A stretch of 64,000 bases of DNA from G963665925 sp050596425 (lineage in GTDB: Bacteria > Bacillota > Clostridia > Peptostreptococcales > Acidaminobacteraceae): NCBI RefSeq assembly GCF_050596425.1, contig NZ_CP192292.1:2356001-2420000 (forward strand), given 5' to 3'. Below are positions 42,927 to 53,149 of the stretch, piece after piece. Position numbers and translations under genes: made by a program. The notes beneath the pieces are model-generated. The model was given only the letters and a program-made list of their open reading frames with translations, did no database searches and was not told the origin of the DNA. How positions within the stretch are numbered: position 1 is the stretch's first letter; each line of letters starts with the position of its first letter.

Positions 42927-45172
42927 ATGATGAGAAGAATTCACAAGTTACAACCCAATATTTCCAATAAAATTGCAGCGGGGGAAGTTGTTGAAAGACC
43001 AGCAGCGGTTGTGAAGGAGCTCGTTGAAAACGCTATTGATGCTGGTGCAAGCAAGATCACCATTGAAATTAAAAAGGCTGGGAAGGCCTTAATACGTGTT
43101 ACGGATAATGGTGGGGGGATTGACGCTGAAGATGTTGATCTAGCCTTTGAGCGCCACGCCACAAGTAAAATTGAAACGGTCGATGATATTTACAAGGTTG
43201 CCACTCTAGGCTTTAGGGGGAGGCCCTTGCCAGTATCAGTGCGGTTTCAAATATGGATGTTATAACCAGACAGGCCACGAAAGAGACGGGGATTAAACTG
43301 TCTATGTCCGGGGGACGAAAACTTTCAAATGAGGAAACAGGTTGTCCAGTAGGAACGACTATGGTTGTCAAAGACTTGTTCTTTAATACCCCAGCCCGCT
43401 TAAAATTTCTAAAATCAGACAATGCAGAGGTCACTGCTATCAGTGACATTGTCAATAAATTGGCCCTATCCCATAGTGAAATCGGTTTTCGCTATATTGT
43501 TAATGACAAAAATATGTTTACAACACCGGGAAAAGGGGATCTCTTCAAAGCCATATATGCTGTTTACGATAAGGAAATGACACGGAATCTGATTCCTATA
43601 GATAAAACTGAAAACGGACTGACCATAAAGGGCTTTATGACCAATCTCCAGTATACAAGAGGCAATAGGAGTATGCAAAACTTCTTTGTAAATGGACGAT
43701 ACGTTAAATCATCTCTTCTTATGGATGGTCTTTCAATGGCCTATAGAACCATGTTGACACCCGGTCGTTTTCCAGCGTGTTTTATAATGGTGGATATTGA
43801 TCACACCAAGGTAGATGTGAATATTCACCCAGCCAAGACAGAGATCAAATTTCATCAAGAAGGCATAGTCAAGCAAATCATGTACACCGCAGTACGTGAA
43901 ACCCTACTATCATATAATCAGACACCTGTGGTTTCATTAAGTGATGACAAGCTTTTTAAAAAAGTTGTCATGGATGAAGGGAAAGCATCTGATAAAACCA
44001 ACAAAGATGATGTGCCTGTCTTGTACAATACGCCAAAAAAAACAGACAATGGTCTTATTGAGAAAAAAGTTGAAGACATCAGGCGACATCCGGTGTATGA
44101 ATCTAAGGTCAAGTCTGAATCAGGGCATGAAAAACAGGTTCAAGCACAAACGCAAATGAATAGTGGTGTGAAATCTGAAAGTGAATCGGTCCATGATCAA
44201 GCGCTGGAGAAAGGTTCTCTTGACCAAGGGTCAAATAGCACAAGCGGTGGACAAGCCTATGCGCCTAAGAAAGACAACCCTCAAGAGACTCATGTTCATG
44301 GCGAGACCACATTGAATAAGGAAGATGAGACGGTAAAAGAAAGAAAACAGGACGGACACTATAATAAATCAGTGACGTATACGCCTGCAAATTCAGGTTT
44401 AAGGGCACCAAGTCCTTCGATTGCTGAGAATTCAGGATTCAGTTATAAAGATATAGCCCCTGATCTATCAGCACTTTCAGAAAATGCCCTCACAGTTAAA
44501 GACCCCTTTATTCGTGAAGACAAAAGGGCAGAAACAAACCTTGAAGATATTGCCGTTACCCGTGACCTTGTAGGCCATAAGGCAGAAATTTATGAGGACC
44601 TACGCTATATTGGGCAAATCTTTATGACCTATCTAATATTTGAAAAAAGTGGGCGAATGTACTTGATTGACCAACATGCAGCCCATGAAAAAATACTTTA
44701 TGAAAGCTTGCTTGACCAGTATAGACGGTCAGCCCTAGATAGACAGATTTTACTGGATCCGATATTAATTGAAATGTCCTATAGTGAACATGGATCGGTC
44801 ATGTCAAATATGAAGGCTTATGAATCCCTAGGTCTTGCTATAGATGACTTTGGTGGCAATACCATAGTTATACGTGAAATACCAGCCCTTCTCGGTCGAG
44901 ATGGTGCGCATGCCCTATTTAGGAAGGCGACTGACAGGTTGGCCTCCAGTGACACAACTGGTCTTGAAGCGACCAGTGAAAAACTTGAAAAAATAATGCA
45001 GGAATCCTGCAAAACGGCAATCAAGGCCCATGATCATATGGCAGATATGGAAGTGGAAACACTCACAAAACAATTGTCAGAGTTAAGTGATCCATACACG
45101 TGCCCTCATGGGAGACCAATAATTATATCGATTACAAAATCTGAAATTGAGAAGAAGTTTAAAAGGACATAG
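42927..45172 (+). pseudogene. mutL: DNA mismatch repair protein MutL, frameshifted near codon 98
   Basis: MutL is the GHKL ATPase and latent endonuclease that follows MutS. The N-terminus shows ISNKIAAGEVVERPAAVVKELVENAIDAGA and DNGGGI. At the G run 43216-43220 (five G) the frame breaks; with six G it reads GFRGEALASISAVS, the exact family motif, and joins the frame that continues to 45172. The rest contains GTTMVVKDLFFNTPAR, a very long low-complexity linker (about residues 340-500), and the C-terminal endonuclease motif DQHAAHEKILYE. The repaired protein is about 748 aa, longer than usual because of the linker. It follows mutS by 7 nt. Confidence 0.93.
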
Positions 45173-45174
45173 TT

Positions 45175-46113
45175 ATGGATAACAAAACAGTACTTATAAT
45201 AGGTGGACCAACTGCAGTGGGTAAGACAGCCACATCTATTGAAATGGCAAAGCGATTTGGTGGGGAAGTGGTATCGGCAGATTCCATGCAAATCTATAAG
45301 CACATGGATATTGGCAGTGCCAAACCGACAGCGCAAGAGATGGGGGATGTGCCCCATCATTTAATTGATTTTCTTGACCCAAAAGAAGCATATAGTGTTT
45401 CCGATTTTCAAAAGGACGCTTTTGAGAAGATTGACGATATACTCAGTAGAGGAAAACTACCAATAGTCGTTGGAGGAACGGGACTTTACCTCAATGCCCT
45501 CCTTTTCAAAATGGATTTTTCCGAAACTGTTGGTGATCCAGAGTTCAGAGAAGAAATGCGCCGACAGGCCATGGAAAAGGGTTCAGAGTATGTACACAGC
45601 CTGCTCAAAGACCTTGATCCCGAAGCGGCTCAGAGAATCCACCACAACAATATGAAGCGCGTGATCCGGGCCCTTGAAATATGTAAGGTTACGGGGGGGA
45701 CTTCAAAAGACTTTGCCACTGACCCAGTTCCAAATGACAAATATAACTTTATTTTTGTCGCTTTAACAGGCAATCGTAAGAAGCTATATGCACGCATAAA
45801 TAAACGAGTGGATATAATGCTTGAGATGGGTCTTCTTGAAGAAGTGAAAAATTTAAAAAATATGGGATTAACCGATTGTCACCAATCTATGAAGGGTATA
45901 GGCTATAAGGAAGTGCTGGCCTATCTCGATAACAGATATGACTACGACACCATGGTAAGCATCATTAAGCAAAGTTCTAGAAGATATGCAAAAAGACAAC
46001 TCACTTGGTTAAGACGATACGACAACCTTCAATGGTTTGATATTGATAAGCTTGGTGGTTTAGAGCAACTTCTGGATCATATAGATAACTATATAAAAGA
46101 GAAGAAAGCATAG
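45175..46113 (+). CDS. miaA: tRNA dimethylallyltransferase MiaA
   Basis: Transfers a dimethylallyl group to A37 of tRNAs that read UNN codons, making the substrate of MiaB. The 312-aa protein begins with the P-loop IIGGPTAVGKTATSIEMAKR, followed by VVSADSMQIYKHMDIGSAKP, VVGGTGLYLNALL, and a C-terminal SRRYAKRQLTWLRR. It starts 2 nt after the mutL stop and is followed after 10 nt by hfq, the usual miaA-hfq pair. Confidence 0.96.
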   Translation: MDNKTVLIIGGPTAVGKTATSIEMAKRFGGEVVSADSMQIYKHMDIGSAKPTAQEMGDVPHHLIDFLDPKEAYSVSDFQKDAFEKIDDILSRGKLPIVVGGTGLYLNALLFKMDFSETVGDPEFREEMRRQAMEKGSEYVHSLLKDLDPEAAQRIHHNNMKRVIRALEICKVTGGTSKDFATDPVPNDKYNFIFVALTGNRKKLYARINKRVDIMLEMGLLEEVKNLKNMGLTDCHQSMKGIGYKEVLAYLDNRYDYDTMVSIIKQSSRRYAKRQLTWLRRYDNLQWFDIDKLGGLEQLLDHIDNYIKEKKA

Positions 46114-46123
46114 GAGGGGTTAT

Positions 46124-46378
46124 ATGAAATCAGCACTTAACCTGCAAGACATTTTTTTGAATCACTGTCGAAAGGATCACACACCAATTACTATTTTCCT
46201 TGTGAGTGGTTACCAGATCAAGGGATATGTAAAAGGGTTTGATAGCTACACAATTGTTATGGATAGTGACGGCAAGCAACAAATGATATACAAACATGCT
46301 ATCTCGACAATTATTCCATCACGTCCTGTTAACTTTAACATGAATAAAGAAAACGGAAACAGCGGCGGGGAAAAGTAG
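46124..46378 (+). CDS. hfq: RNA chaperone Hfq
   Basis: A hexameric Sm-like protein that binds small RNAs and mRNA. The 84-aa protein has Sm1 (LNLQDIFLNHCRKDHTPITIFLVSGYQIKGYVKGFD) and Sm2 ending in YKHAISTIIPSRP, where YKHA is the proximal-site motif. AGGAGG lies before ATG 46124. The short polar C-terminal tail is typical of Firmicutes Hfq. Confidence 0.95.
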   Translation: MKSALNLQDIFLNHCRKDHTPITIFLVSGYQIKGYVKGFDSYTIVMDSDGKQQMIYKHAISTIIPSRPVNFNMNKENGNSGGEK

Positions 46379-46426
46379 GCGATTAAACTGTATGTGCTGG
46401 TGATTGTTTAACAACGGGAGGCGCGT

Positions 46427-47146
46427 ATGACAAGCACAAGTAAAATTCTCATGATAGAGGACGAACAGGAAATTTACGATCTTACAAAACTCTATTTTGA
46501 CAAAGAAAATTTGGAGTTAGACCATGTTTCAGATGGCAATTCTGCCATTCGTTATATCACAACCCATAAGCCTGACCTAGTGCTTCTTGATGTGGGCTTG
46601 CCTGATATTTCAGGCTTTGATGTCATACATAAAATCAAGGAGATTAGTGACGTGCCAGTTATTTTTCTGACATCGAAAAAGCGGGTTCAAGATCAAATTA
46701 ATGGCCTTCGTTCAGGGGCGGAAGACTATATACTAAAGCCTTTCCATCCACAACTTCTAACAGAGAAGGTGCGGGTTCATTTGAGGCGCCATGAAGAAAA
46801 AAAGCACACTTCATCAAGTGCCGTAATAAAATACAATCACATTACCATTGATCATGAAAATCAGTCTGTCCATATAGGCCGGGTAAAAGTCCCTCTGACT
46901 CAAACGGAGTTTCAAATTTTATCAATACTGGCTGAACAGCCGGGCATGTATTTTACGTCCGATGCCATTTACGAGAAGTTATGGTTTGAAAATTCTATGG
47001 GTGACACAAGGGGTGTGCTGGTGCACATCAGCAATTTGAGGAAGAAACTACATAAAATAGAGCCCAACAAAGCCTTTATAATGACAAAAAGAAACCACGG
47101 GTATAAGTTCAACGAGCACCTGTGTGAAAATTCAAGTCAAAATTAG
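46427..47146 (+). CDS. OmpR-family response regulator
   Basis: A 239-aa two-component regulator. The receiver (residues 1-120) has the acidic pair IEDEQE, phospho-acceptor LVLLDVGLPDISGFD, and LTSKK..KPFHP. The OmpR winged helix (about 140-230) includes LTQTEFQILSILAEQPGMYFTSDAIYEKLW and GDTRGVLVHISNLRKKL. GGGAGGCG lies 6-8 nt upstream. It converges with a histidine kinase gene on the other strand, so the two are likely partners even though not co-transcribed. Confidence 0.92.
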   Translation: MTSTSKILMIEDEQEIYDLTKLYFDKENLELDHVSDGNSAIRYITTHKPDLVLLDVGLPDISGFDVIHKIKEISDVPVIFLTSKKRVQDQINGLRSGAEDYILKPFHPQLLTEKVRVHLRRHEEKKHTSSSAVIKYNHITIDHENQSVHIGRVKVPLTQTEFQILSILAEQPGMYFTSDAIYEKLWFENSMGDTRGVLVHISNLRKKLHKIEPNKAFIMTKRNHGYKFNEHLCENSSQN

Positions 47147-47180
47147 ATTATTATAAAATATATTGCTTGAAAATAGTGAA

Positions 47181-47205
47181 CGACCGCCTTTTGGCGGTCG
47201 TTTTT
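47181..47205. terminator. Terminator between the convergent regulator and kinase genes
   Basis: CGACCGCC (47181-47188) pairs with GGCGGTCG (47193-47200) around TTTT, followed by TTTTTATG. It ends the response-regulator transcript and, with less ideal flanks, could stop reading from the other side. Confidence 0.8.
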
Positions 47206-47280
47206 ATGTGGTCGTTTTTATAATGAAAATATACATTATGTAGATTCCAAAATGAAACATCTTAAGAAATGAGAACGTCA

Positions 47281-49020
47281 TTAAGCTTCAACTTTGACTG
47301 GTAAGCTAAATGAAAACTGCGACCCGCGGCCCAAGTGACTGTCAACCCATATTTGTCCACCTAAGGTCTCTATAGTTTCCCTGCAAAAATGAAGACCCAG
47401 CCCCTTGCCTTCTTCCTTACGACCGCTTACACGGAAATAGGGTTCAAAGATGTGAATCTGATCTTGAGCAGAAATTCCACACCCTTGATCAAGGACACTA
47501 AATACAATAAAATTATTGGAACTTCTGTAGGAAATATGCACCTTTGAGTGACTTGGTGAATACTTTAAAGCATTTGAAACCAAATTATCTATAACCTGGG
47601 TAACTGGCAGCAAAGTGGCAACTAAAAAAACTTCATCCACGGATTTGTTTCTGTGAATATGGACCCTGTTATCTGTGTATGCATATGCCATTTCACAGTA
47701 GCTAGCGATATGATCAACATTTGTTTGAACGGGCTTCATAAGATCCGTTGGAGAATTGCCATCCTCTTCGTCAAGATCAAGTTCATCCACAATACAACCG
47801 ATGGACTCAATTTTTTTAAGCATGGTGTCAAGCATGCCTTTATTAATGTCAATATGCCCATCCTTAACAGCTTCAACACTCATTTTCAAAATGGAGACAG
47901 CGTTTCTTATTTCATGGGAGGCGGTGTCAATTTTTTTATTCATGAGAGACCTGTAAAAATCAATAGCCCCCACTGAAAGTCTAGTACTTGATTCCGCTTG
48001 TTTAAAGACTTCAAGCTCGTAATTGGCTGTTGCGAGGTCATCTATTAGTAATTTAGACATTTTCTTGTGATGAAGCCCTTGCTCTTGAATGCGTTGCCTA
48101 AGTATGCCTTGAGTTTTTTGCATAGATTCTCTGGTTTGCTGACTTAAATGTAGGCTGTAAAGGCTAAGGACCTGGACGTTTATCCAAAGCAGAAAAGGAT
48201 CAGAGCCCTGCATGTCATTTAATTGCTTCATAACATCATCTAATAAACTTTGAAAATGTTCAGGACTATGGGCGCAAACTTCACGAATTAAGTTCATGGA
48301 TGTGCGTGCATACCCACCGGCATATTGAAGGGCGCTGAATAAGCGTCGAGCTTTTTCATAAAGATTAAGGGCATACTTGCCAGCGCCAAGAAAACTGTCG
48401 ACTTCGCCCAGTTCCAATAAGCACCGACCGTGAAGCCAAGCGATACCGTTTTTATCTGAAAGTCGACAGGCTTTTGATAGGTATTGTCTGGAAAGTATGT
48501 AGTCGCCGTTTAGTTTTGAAACAGAAGACAGCTGCATAAGTGATATAACAATAAGCTCAACAGAGTCTGTAAGAAGCGAAAGCTTATGGGCATTTTTTGC
48601 CATGTCATAAGCCAGATGAATTTGCTGGTTTTTCATAAAATGCTGGCAATGTCTTAAATAAATTCTAGCGGCTTGATCGGGCGTTAGTCCCAGAACTTTG
48701 TCGCTTTCTAAGGCTTCCAGCCATACAAAAGATGTCTTGTGATCCATGATATATTCAAATAAATCAGATATATAAAGACGTATTTCGAACTTGTCTGTTG
48801 GAGATCCCTCCTTCATTAAGACAAGATAATAAGACACGATTTGTTCCGATGATACAGGTATGTAATCCAGTAATAAAGCTGCTCTTGCATAAGCCAGCAT
48901 CATTCTGGCATTTTGCAGGTTGCTAAGTGGCGCAAGGTGATTTGATGCATTTAAATACACCTCGACGGTTTCACAAGTTTTATTTGGATGCCTATATATG
49001 TTTAAATGATCAAGTGCCAT
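47281..49020 (-). CDS. Soluble histidine kinase with N-terminal TPR-like domain
   Basis: A 579-aa sensor kinase without any transmembrane segment. Residues 1-350 are all-helical with repeated Ala/Leu/Tyr spacing of the TPR type (for example LYEKARRLFSALQYAGGYARTSMNL). The kinase core has the phospho-acceptor box SHEIRNAVSILKMSVEA at about 365, the N box VIDNLVSNALKYSPS, G1 DQGCGIS, F FEPYF and G2 GKGLGLHFCRE. Absence of membrane segments implies a cytosolic signal, probably a peptide or protein bound by the TPR-like part. The convergent response regulator at 46427 is the likely partner. Confidence 0.88.
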   Translation of the reverse strand: MALDHLNIYRHPNKTCETVEVYLNASNHLAPLSNLQNARMMLAYARAALLLDYIPVSSEQIVSYYLVLMKEGSPTDKFEIRLYISDLFEYIMDHKTSFVWLEALESDKVLGLTPDQAARIYLRHCQHFMKNQQIHLAYDMAKNAHKLSLLTDSVELIVISLMQLSSVSKLNGDYILSRQYLSKACRLSDKNGIAWLHGRCLLELGEVDSFLGAGKYALNLYEKARRLFSALQYAGGYARTSMNLIREVCAHSPEHFQSLLDDVMKQLNDMQGSDPFLLWINVQVLSLYSLHLSQQTRESMQKTQGILRQRIQEQGLHHKKMSKLLIDDLATANYELEVFKQAESSTRLSVGAIDFYRSLMNKKIDTASHEIRNAVSILKMSVEAVKDGHIDINKGMLDTMLKKIESIGCIVDELDLDEEDGNSPTDLMKPVQTNVDHIASYCEMAYAYTDNRVHIHRNKSVDEVFLVATLLPVTQVIDNLVSNALKYSPSHSKVHISYRSSNNFIVFSVLDQGCGISAQDQIHIFEPYFRVSGRKEEGKGLGLHFCRETIETLGGQIWVDSHLGRGSQFSFSLPVKVEA

Positions 49021-49142
49021 AGAAAATCCCCTTTCCCCTCTTGGTGAAATATACCCAAATTTTAGTCTTTCAATGGATATTTTATGTAAAAAAAATACTG
49101 AATCTAAAGCTATATAAATTTTTCGTGTTGAAAATCGTCAAT

Positions 49143-49171
49143 TTGAAGGTGTTGGGTATAGTTAGTATAAG
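49143..49171 (+). promoter_or_regulatory. Candidate promoter for the DUF2156 gene
   Basis: TTGAAG at 49143-49148, a 17-nt spacer, and TATAAG at 49166-49171, just ahead of GGGAGG at 49175. It is moderately close to consensus. Confidence 0.45.
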
Positions 49172-49187
49172 GGTGGGAGGGACTTTA

Positions 49188-50107
49188 ATGATTGATTGGA
49201 AGGTCGTGGACATTGGGGACAAGGCTATTTTTGACTTGTATTATAAGACCTATGAGTCAGAAGTATCAGATTACAGTTTTACGCAACTGCTTCTATGGGC
49301 AGAGGCTTATGACATTAAATACGCAGTAATAGATGGTTTTCTTGTTGTGCATCTACAAGCGCCCCATGAGACTGTGCCCTATATTCACATGCCCGTTGGC
49401 AGGGGGGATTTAGGACGTGTCATTGAAAAGGTGAAAGATGATTTTGAAGAACATGGTGAAATTATGACAATAAGAAGCATAACACGACTTCAGTACATCC
49501 AGCTAAAAAAGCAGGTTGATTATAAAATGAAGTTCAAGCTTCTCAGAGACCAATATGAGTATGTCTATCCAAGTCATGATTTGTCCAAACTCAACACAAA
49601 AAACTGAGACGCAAGTTGGACATGTACAAGAGTTTTCAAAGAAACCATGACACAAGCGTTCATAGACTAAGTGAGATTGATGCCAAGGCTATTTTGGAAA
49701 TGTTGGATGATTGGTATGGCAACATGACTGAAAGTGATATTTTGAATGCCGAAAAAGAAGGCATAAAAAAAGTCCTTAAGTATTTGAGTGAACTGGACTG
49801 TATAGGTTGCGTCATAAAGTCAAAGGACAAACCAATCGCTTTTTCGATTGGCGAGGCCCTAACAGATAATATGTTTTTGGTTTTAATAGAAAAAGCCATT
49901 AGAGACTACAAAGGGGCCTATGTGGCACTTATAAAAGAGTTTGCCCATATGTATGGTAAGGATTATGCCTTCACCAACCGGGAAGAAGACTTGGGGATTC
50001 CTGGACTTAGAAAGTCTAAACTGCTTTATAGACCCTGTCGATTCGTCGAAAAGGGTGTGGCCTATTTTTCAGACCACAGCGTATCGAAGAGAAAGTTGTC
50101 AGAATAA
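49188..50107 (+). pseudogene. DUF2156 (phosphatidylglycerol lysyltransferase C-terminal-like) protein, frameshifted
   Basis: The two halves of one DUF2156 gene are in different frames. The N half (49188-49607) contains SDYSFTQLLLWAEAYDIKYAV and ends KLNTKN-stop. The C half contains LIEKAIRDYKGAYVALIKEF and the strong signature FTNREEDLGIPGLRKSKL. Adding one A to the six-A run at 49598-49603 joins them as KLRRKLDMYKSFQRN, the basic segment expected in the family. The whole is about 306 aa and resembles the GNAT-fold acyl-transfer domain that moves aminoacyl groups to lipids, here without the membrane part; its own reaction is unknown. GGGAGG precedes ATG 49188. A sequencing slip is likely. Confidence 0.8.
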
Positions 50108-50170
50108 TTCATGCGTACAATAGACCTGTTAAAGAGAGACCAAGGAGCAGGTGAAAAAGGAGGAATCCGT

Positions 50171-53149
50171 GTGAAAAAATCAATTCGATTTGGTCTTTAT
50201 GCACTTTTAATCGTTGCAGCATCATCTTTTTTAATACAAATGTTCTCATATTTTAGGACCAATCCGTCAGAGAATATTGAACCACTGTATCCTTCTTACC
50301 ATGCTACAGATACAAGGGGTCAATATATTATTGATGACTCCAACAAGCGTATTCTTGGAGCCAAGGATGGTCATGTGGAGTTTATACTTCATGGCGGTAA
50401 AAGAGGGGTGCAGAATTTCTATTTTGCAACTGAGGTTTTACCTGTCAAAGATCACATATATGTTATGAGTCACAGGTGGGACGCAACTGGATCTTATATT
50501 GAATACGAGTCAATTTTAAAATATGACAGACAGGGCAAGTATATAGACACGCCATATATGCTCAACCATGACAGAGAAGACATTCTTGTGCCAACATTAA
50601 TGGGTCTGACATGGGCTGAAGAAGGTCTGTCATTCTTTGAAATCATAGACGATACCATAATTTACTACAAGGATCCTCAAGATGGCAGGGCGGATCTAAT
50701 AAGTGAGACATGGCTTGAAAACTCAAGTTTTCTGGTTCAGGACATCACATACTATAAAAACGAAAACTATGCCGTGACCACCCGCGATGGCTATATCATG
50801 GAGGTCTCTCCTGAGGGGGAAACCAAAATCATTTTTGATGGTTCAGACATGAACCTTGATGAGAAATATGTCTTGCCATGGTCCCTTGAGTACAGTGAAG
50901 GAATCATTTACTTTACAAACCTTGGAGATGGCAGTGTTCGAAAGTTAATGGAGGATGGTCATGTAGAAGTGGTTATGACCCATGAGCTTTTATTAGAAAG
51001 CGGGATTGACGACCGTCAAGAAACCTATTACAACATATCACTTTCACCTGACGGTCACATGGGTGTTTCCAACTTTTTTGATGCTATAGAAATCATACCA
51101 AGTCAAGGTGCATATCAATATACGAGTCACTCGGAATATATTCCAAGTGGGAAGGTGGGACTGAGTGCCTGGGTAAACTGGATCGCTATTGTGGTCTTGT
51201 TCAGTACCATTGCCATGGCTCTTGTAGATACCTATGTCAATATAATGGACAGAAAACTTCCTGCAATCCTCCCTAAAGTGGCTGCCATAGTTGTCATTAT
51301 ATCAATAACAGCCTATTTGGTGGGCAACATGTCTATTGATAACTTTTATAGCTTGTATTCAGATGAAGTGAGTCGAAACCTTAAACTGAGTTCACAGAAT
51401 TTGTCTAAGGTCATAGACGGTGATGCCGTCGGTCGCATTGAGTCTCCGAAAGACTACTTGGGTGATGACTACAATTTGGTTTTCGAACAGCTTAATGAAG
51501 TTTTAAATTACAACTCAGATTTATGGAATGAAAACCTATACACTGCACTTTACAGAATAGAAGACGAACGTGTCTTTGGTCTTATGTACAATGATGGGGC
51601 TATGACACCATATTATCCATTTGATGCCTACACCAGTGATCCTGATTATGACTTCTTTAAAATTGCCAATGAGGGAGGCATTTCCAGCGACACTGAAATT
51701 GATAACGATGGAGAATGGCTCTTTTCCATGGCACCTGTGTACGATTCACAGGGAAACATTGTGGCTGTATTTGAAGTCGGCACCAATTTATACATTTTCC
51801 AAGAGAAAACGGCTGAAGTTATTAGAAATCTTCTAATTGACCTACTGACCCTAGTTATTGTCATTGTGCTTATGTCCGTTGAGTTTGCCTTCTTAAACCA
51901 ACTCATTACTGATCGTAAGGAAAGGGAAAAGATGGCACCTCATGGAAAGTATTTGAATGATACGGATATGCCAATGGTTCGTCCCTTGTCATTCCTGATA
52001 TTTATAACGGTTTATATGGCCTTGGCCTTTATACCACTTCTTGCCAAAGACCTGGCACGACCTCTTTGGGGTCTGGATCAGAGCCTGGTTATTGGTCTGC
52101 CAATTTCAGCCGAAGTTCTAGCAAGCGGGGTGACCATGCTCTTTGCTGGCTACTTTGCCCAGGCCAATGGGTGGAAAAAGACGTTTGTTATCGGTGCGGT
52201 AGTTGTGGCTATTGCAGCGGTTCTCACTGCCCTATCAAGTGACATACTCTACTTTGTGGGTATGCGGACACTTTCAGGCGTGGGAACGGGTTTTATGTTT
52301 ATGGCACTACGGGGCTATGTTAATATTGGTTCCTCTACAGCAGTTAGAAATGAAGGCTTTGCGCAACTCACAGCTGGTGCTGTGGCAGGCATGAATGTTG
52401 GTGTTGTTATGGGTGCCAACTTGGCTGATAAAATCGGCATGCTCCCGGTGTTTTACGTGATGGCCGTATTTGCAGGCATCAGTTTTATATTTGTTGTGAC
52501 GCAGATGAGGCTTCCTGAAAACATGCAAGCAGACCATGACCAAGAAAAATCCTCCATATCCGTCTTGCGTTTTTACATGAATCCAAAGGTCCTCTTGTTT
52601 TTTATAGCGGTTCTCATACCGGCTTATATTGCAGGCATGTATCTCGAGTACTTTTTCCCGGTTTATGCTGAAGAACAGGGTCTATCCACTTCTGTTATTG
52701 GTCTGGCCTTTACTCTATATGGGCTCATCATTGTCTACTTAGGGCCAGCATTTGCACAAATTGGGGAAAGAAAACTGGGCATAAAATCTGCGGCAGCCCT
52801 AGCAAGCTTGTTGACAGGACTTTCTTTATTAACCTTTGCGATAACGGGAAACCTAGTTGGGGCTCTCCTTGCTGTTGTTGTACTGGGAATGTCAGATGGT
52901 TTTGGAGAAGCAGCTTACAACAGCTATTTTCTTGAACTTGAGGCTGCACAGGCCATGGGTGAGTCGTCAGCATCTGGACATTTTGAGTTCGTTGGCAATA
53001 TCGGTCGTATGATTGGACCTGTTGTTATTGCCATTATGCTGGGTCTTGGTGCTCAAAAGGGCATTGGCCTTATTGCAGTGGGGGTTCTGGCTCTCATGGT
53101 GGTCTTTGTCGTATTCTCAGGTTCTAGCAAGAAGAAGAGTCTTGAATAG
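50171..53149 (+). CDS. Sensor-domain / MFS transporter fusion protein
   Basis: A 992-aa membrane protein of unusual build. Residues 5-25: signal anchor. About 35-325: a repeated beta domain resembling a propeller (YIIDDSNKRILGAKDG, GIIYFTNLGDGSVRKL, SLSPDGHMGVSNF). Two transmembrane helices lie near 335-357 and 365-387. About 390-545 is a Cache-like extracytoplasmic sensor (SPKDYLGDDYNLVFEQLN, SMAPVYDSQGNIVAVFEVGTN). One more helix is near 555. Residues 590-985 form a complete 12-helix major facilitator domain (FVGMRTLSGVGTGFMFMALRGY). GTG 50171 with AAAGGAGGAA 7 nt upstream is chosen over the earlier frame start at 50111. I know no named family with this order. The ligand and cargo are unknown. 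The gene at 54740 has the same sensor half. Confidence 0.82.
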   Translation: MKKSIRFGLYALLIVAASSFLIQMFSYFRTNPSENIEPLYPSYHATDTRGQYIIDDSNKRILGAKDGHVEFILHGGKRGVQNFYFATEVLPVKDHIYVMSHRWDATGSYIEYESILKYDRQGKYIDTPYMLNHDREDILVPTLMGLTWAEEGLSFFEIIDDTIIYYKDPQDGRADLISETWLENSSFLVQDITYYKNENYAVTTRDGYIMEVSPEGETKIIFDGSDMNLDEKYVLPWSLEYSEGIIYFTNLGDGSVRKLMEDGHVEVVMTHELLLESGIDDRQETYYNISLSPDGHMGVSNFFDAIEIIPSQGAYQYTSHSEYIPSGKVGLSAWVNWIAIVVLFSTIAMALVDTYVNIMDRKLPAILPKVAAIVVIISITAYLVGNMSIDNFYSLYSDEVSRNLKLSSQNLSKVIDGDAVGRIESPKDYLGDDYNLVFEQLNEVLNYNSDLWNENLYTALYRIEDERVFGLMYNDGAMTPYYPFDAYTSDPDYDFFKIANEGGISSDTEIDNDGEWLFSMAPVYDSQGNIVAVFEVGTNLYIFQEKTAEVIRNLLIDLLTLVIVIVLMSVEFAFLNQLITDRKEREKMAPHGKYLNDTDMPMVRPLSFLIFITVYMALAFIPLLAKDLARPLWGLDQSLVIGLPISAEVLASGVTMLFAGYFAQANGWKKTFVIGAVVVAIAAVLTALSSDILYFVGMRTLSGVGTGFMFMALRGYVNIGSSTAVRNEGFAQLTAGAVAGMNVGVVMGANLADKIGMLPVFYVMAVFAGISFIFVVTQMRLPENMQADHDQEKSSISVLRFYMNPKVLLFFIAVLIPAYIAGMYLEYFFPVYAEEQGLSTSVIGLAFTLYGLIIVYLGPAFAQIGERKLGIKSAAALASLLTGLSLLTFAITGNLVGALLAVVVLGMSDGFGEAAYNSYFLELEAAQAMGESSASGHFEFVGNIGRMIGPVVIAIMLGLGAQKGIGLIAVGVLALMVVFVVFSGSSKKKSLE

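Noticed and set aside
40370..43220. Phase-variable mismatch repair as a firm claim
   Set aside because: Two more one-base homopolymer errors occur in unrelated genes of the window, which makes a technical cause more likely. It is kept only as something to check.
47653..47976. Two + strand frames opposite the histidine kinase
   Set aside because: They are antisense shadows of a well-supported gene with clear kinase motifs.
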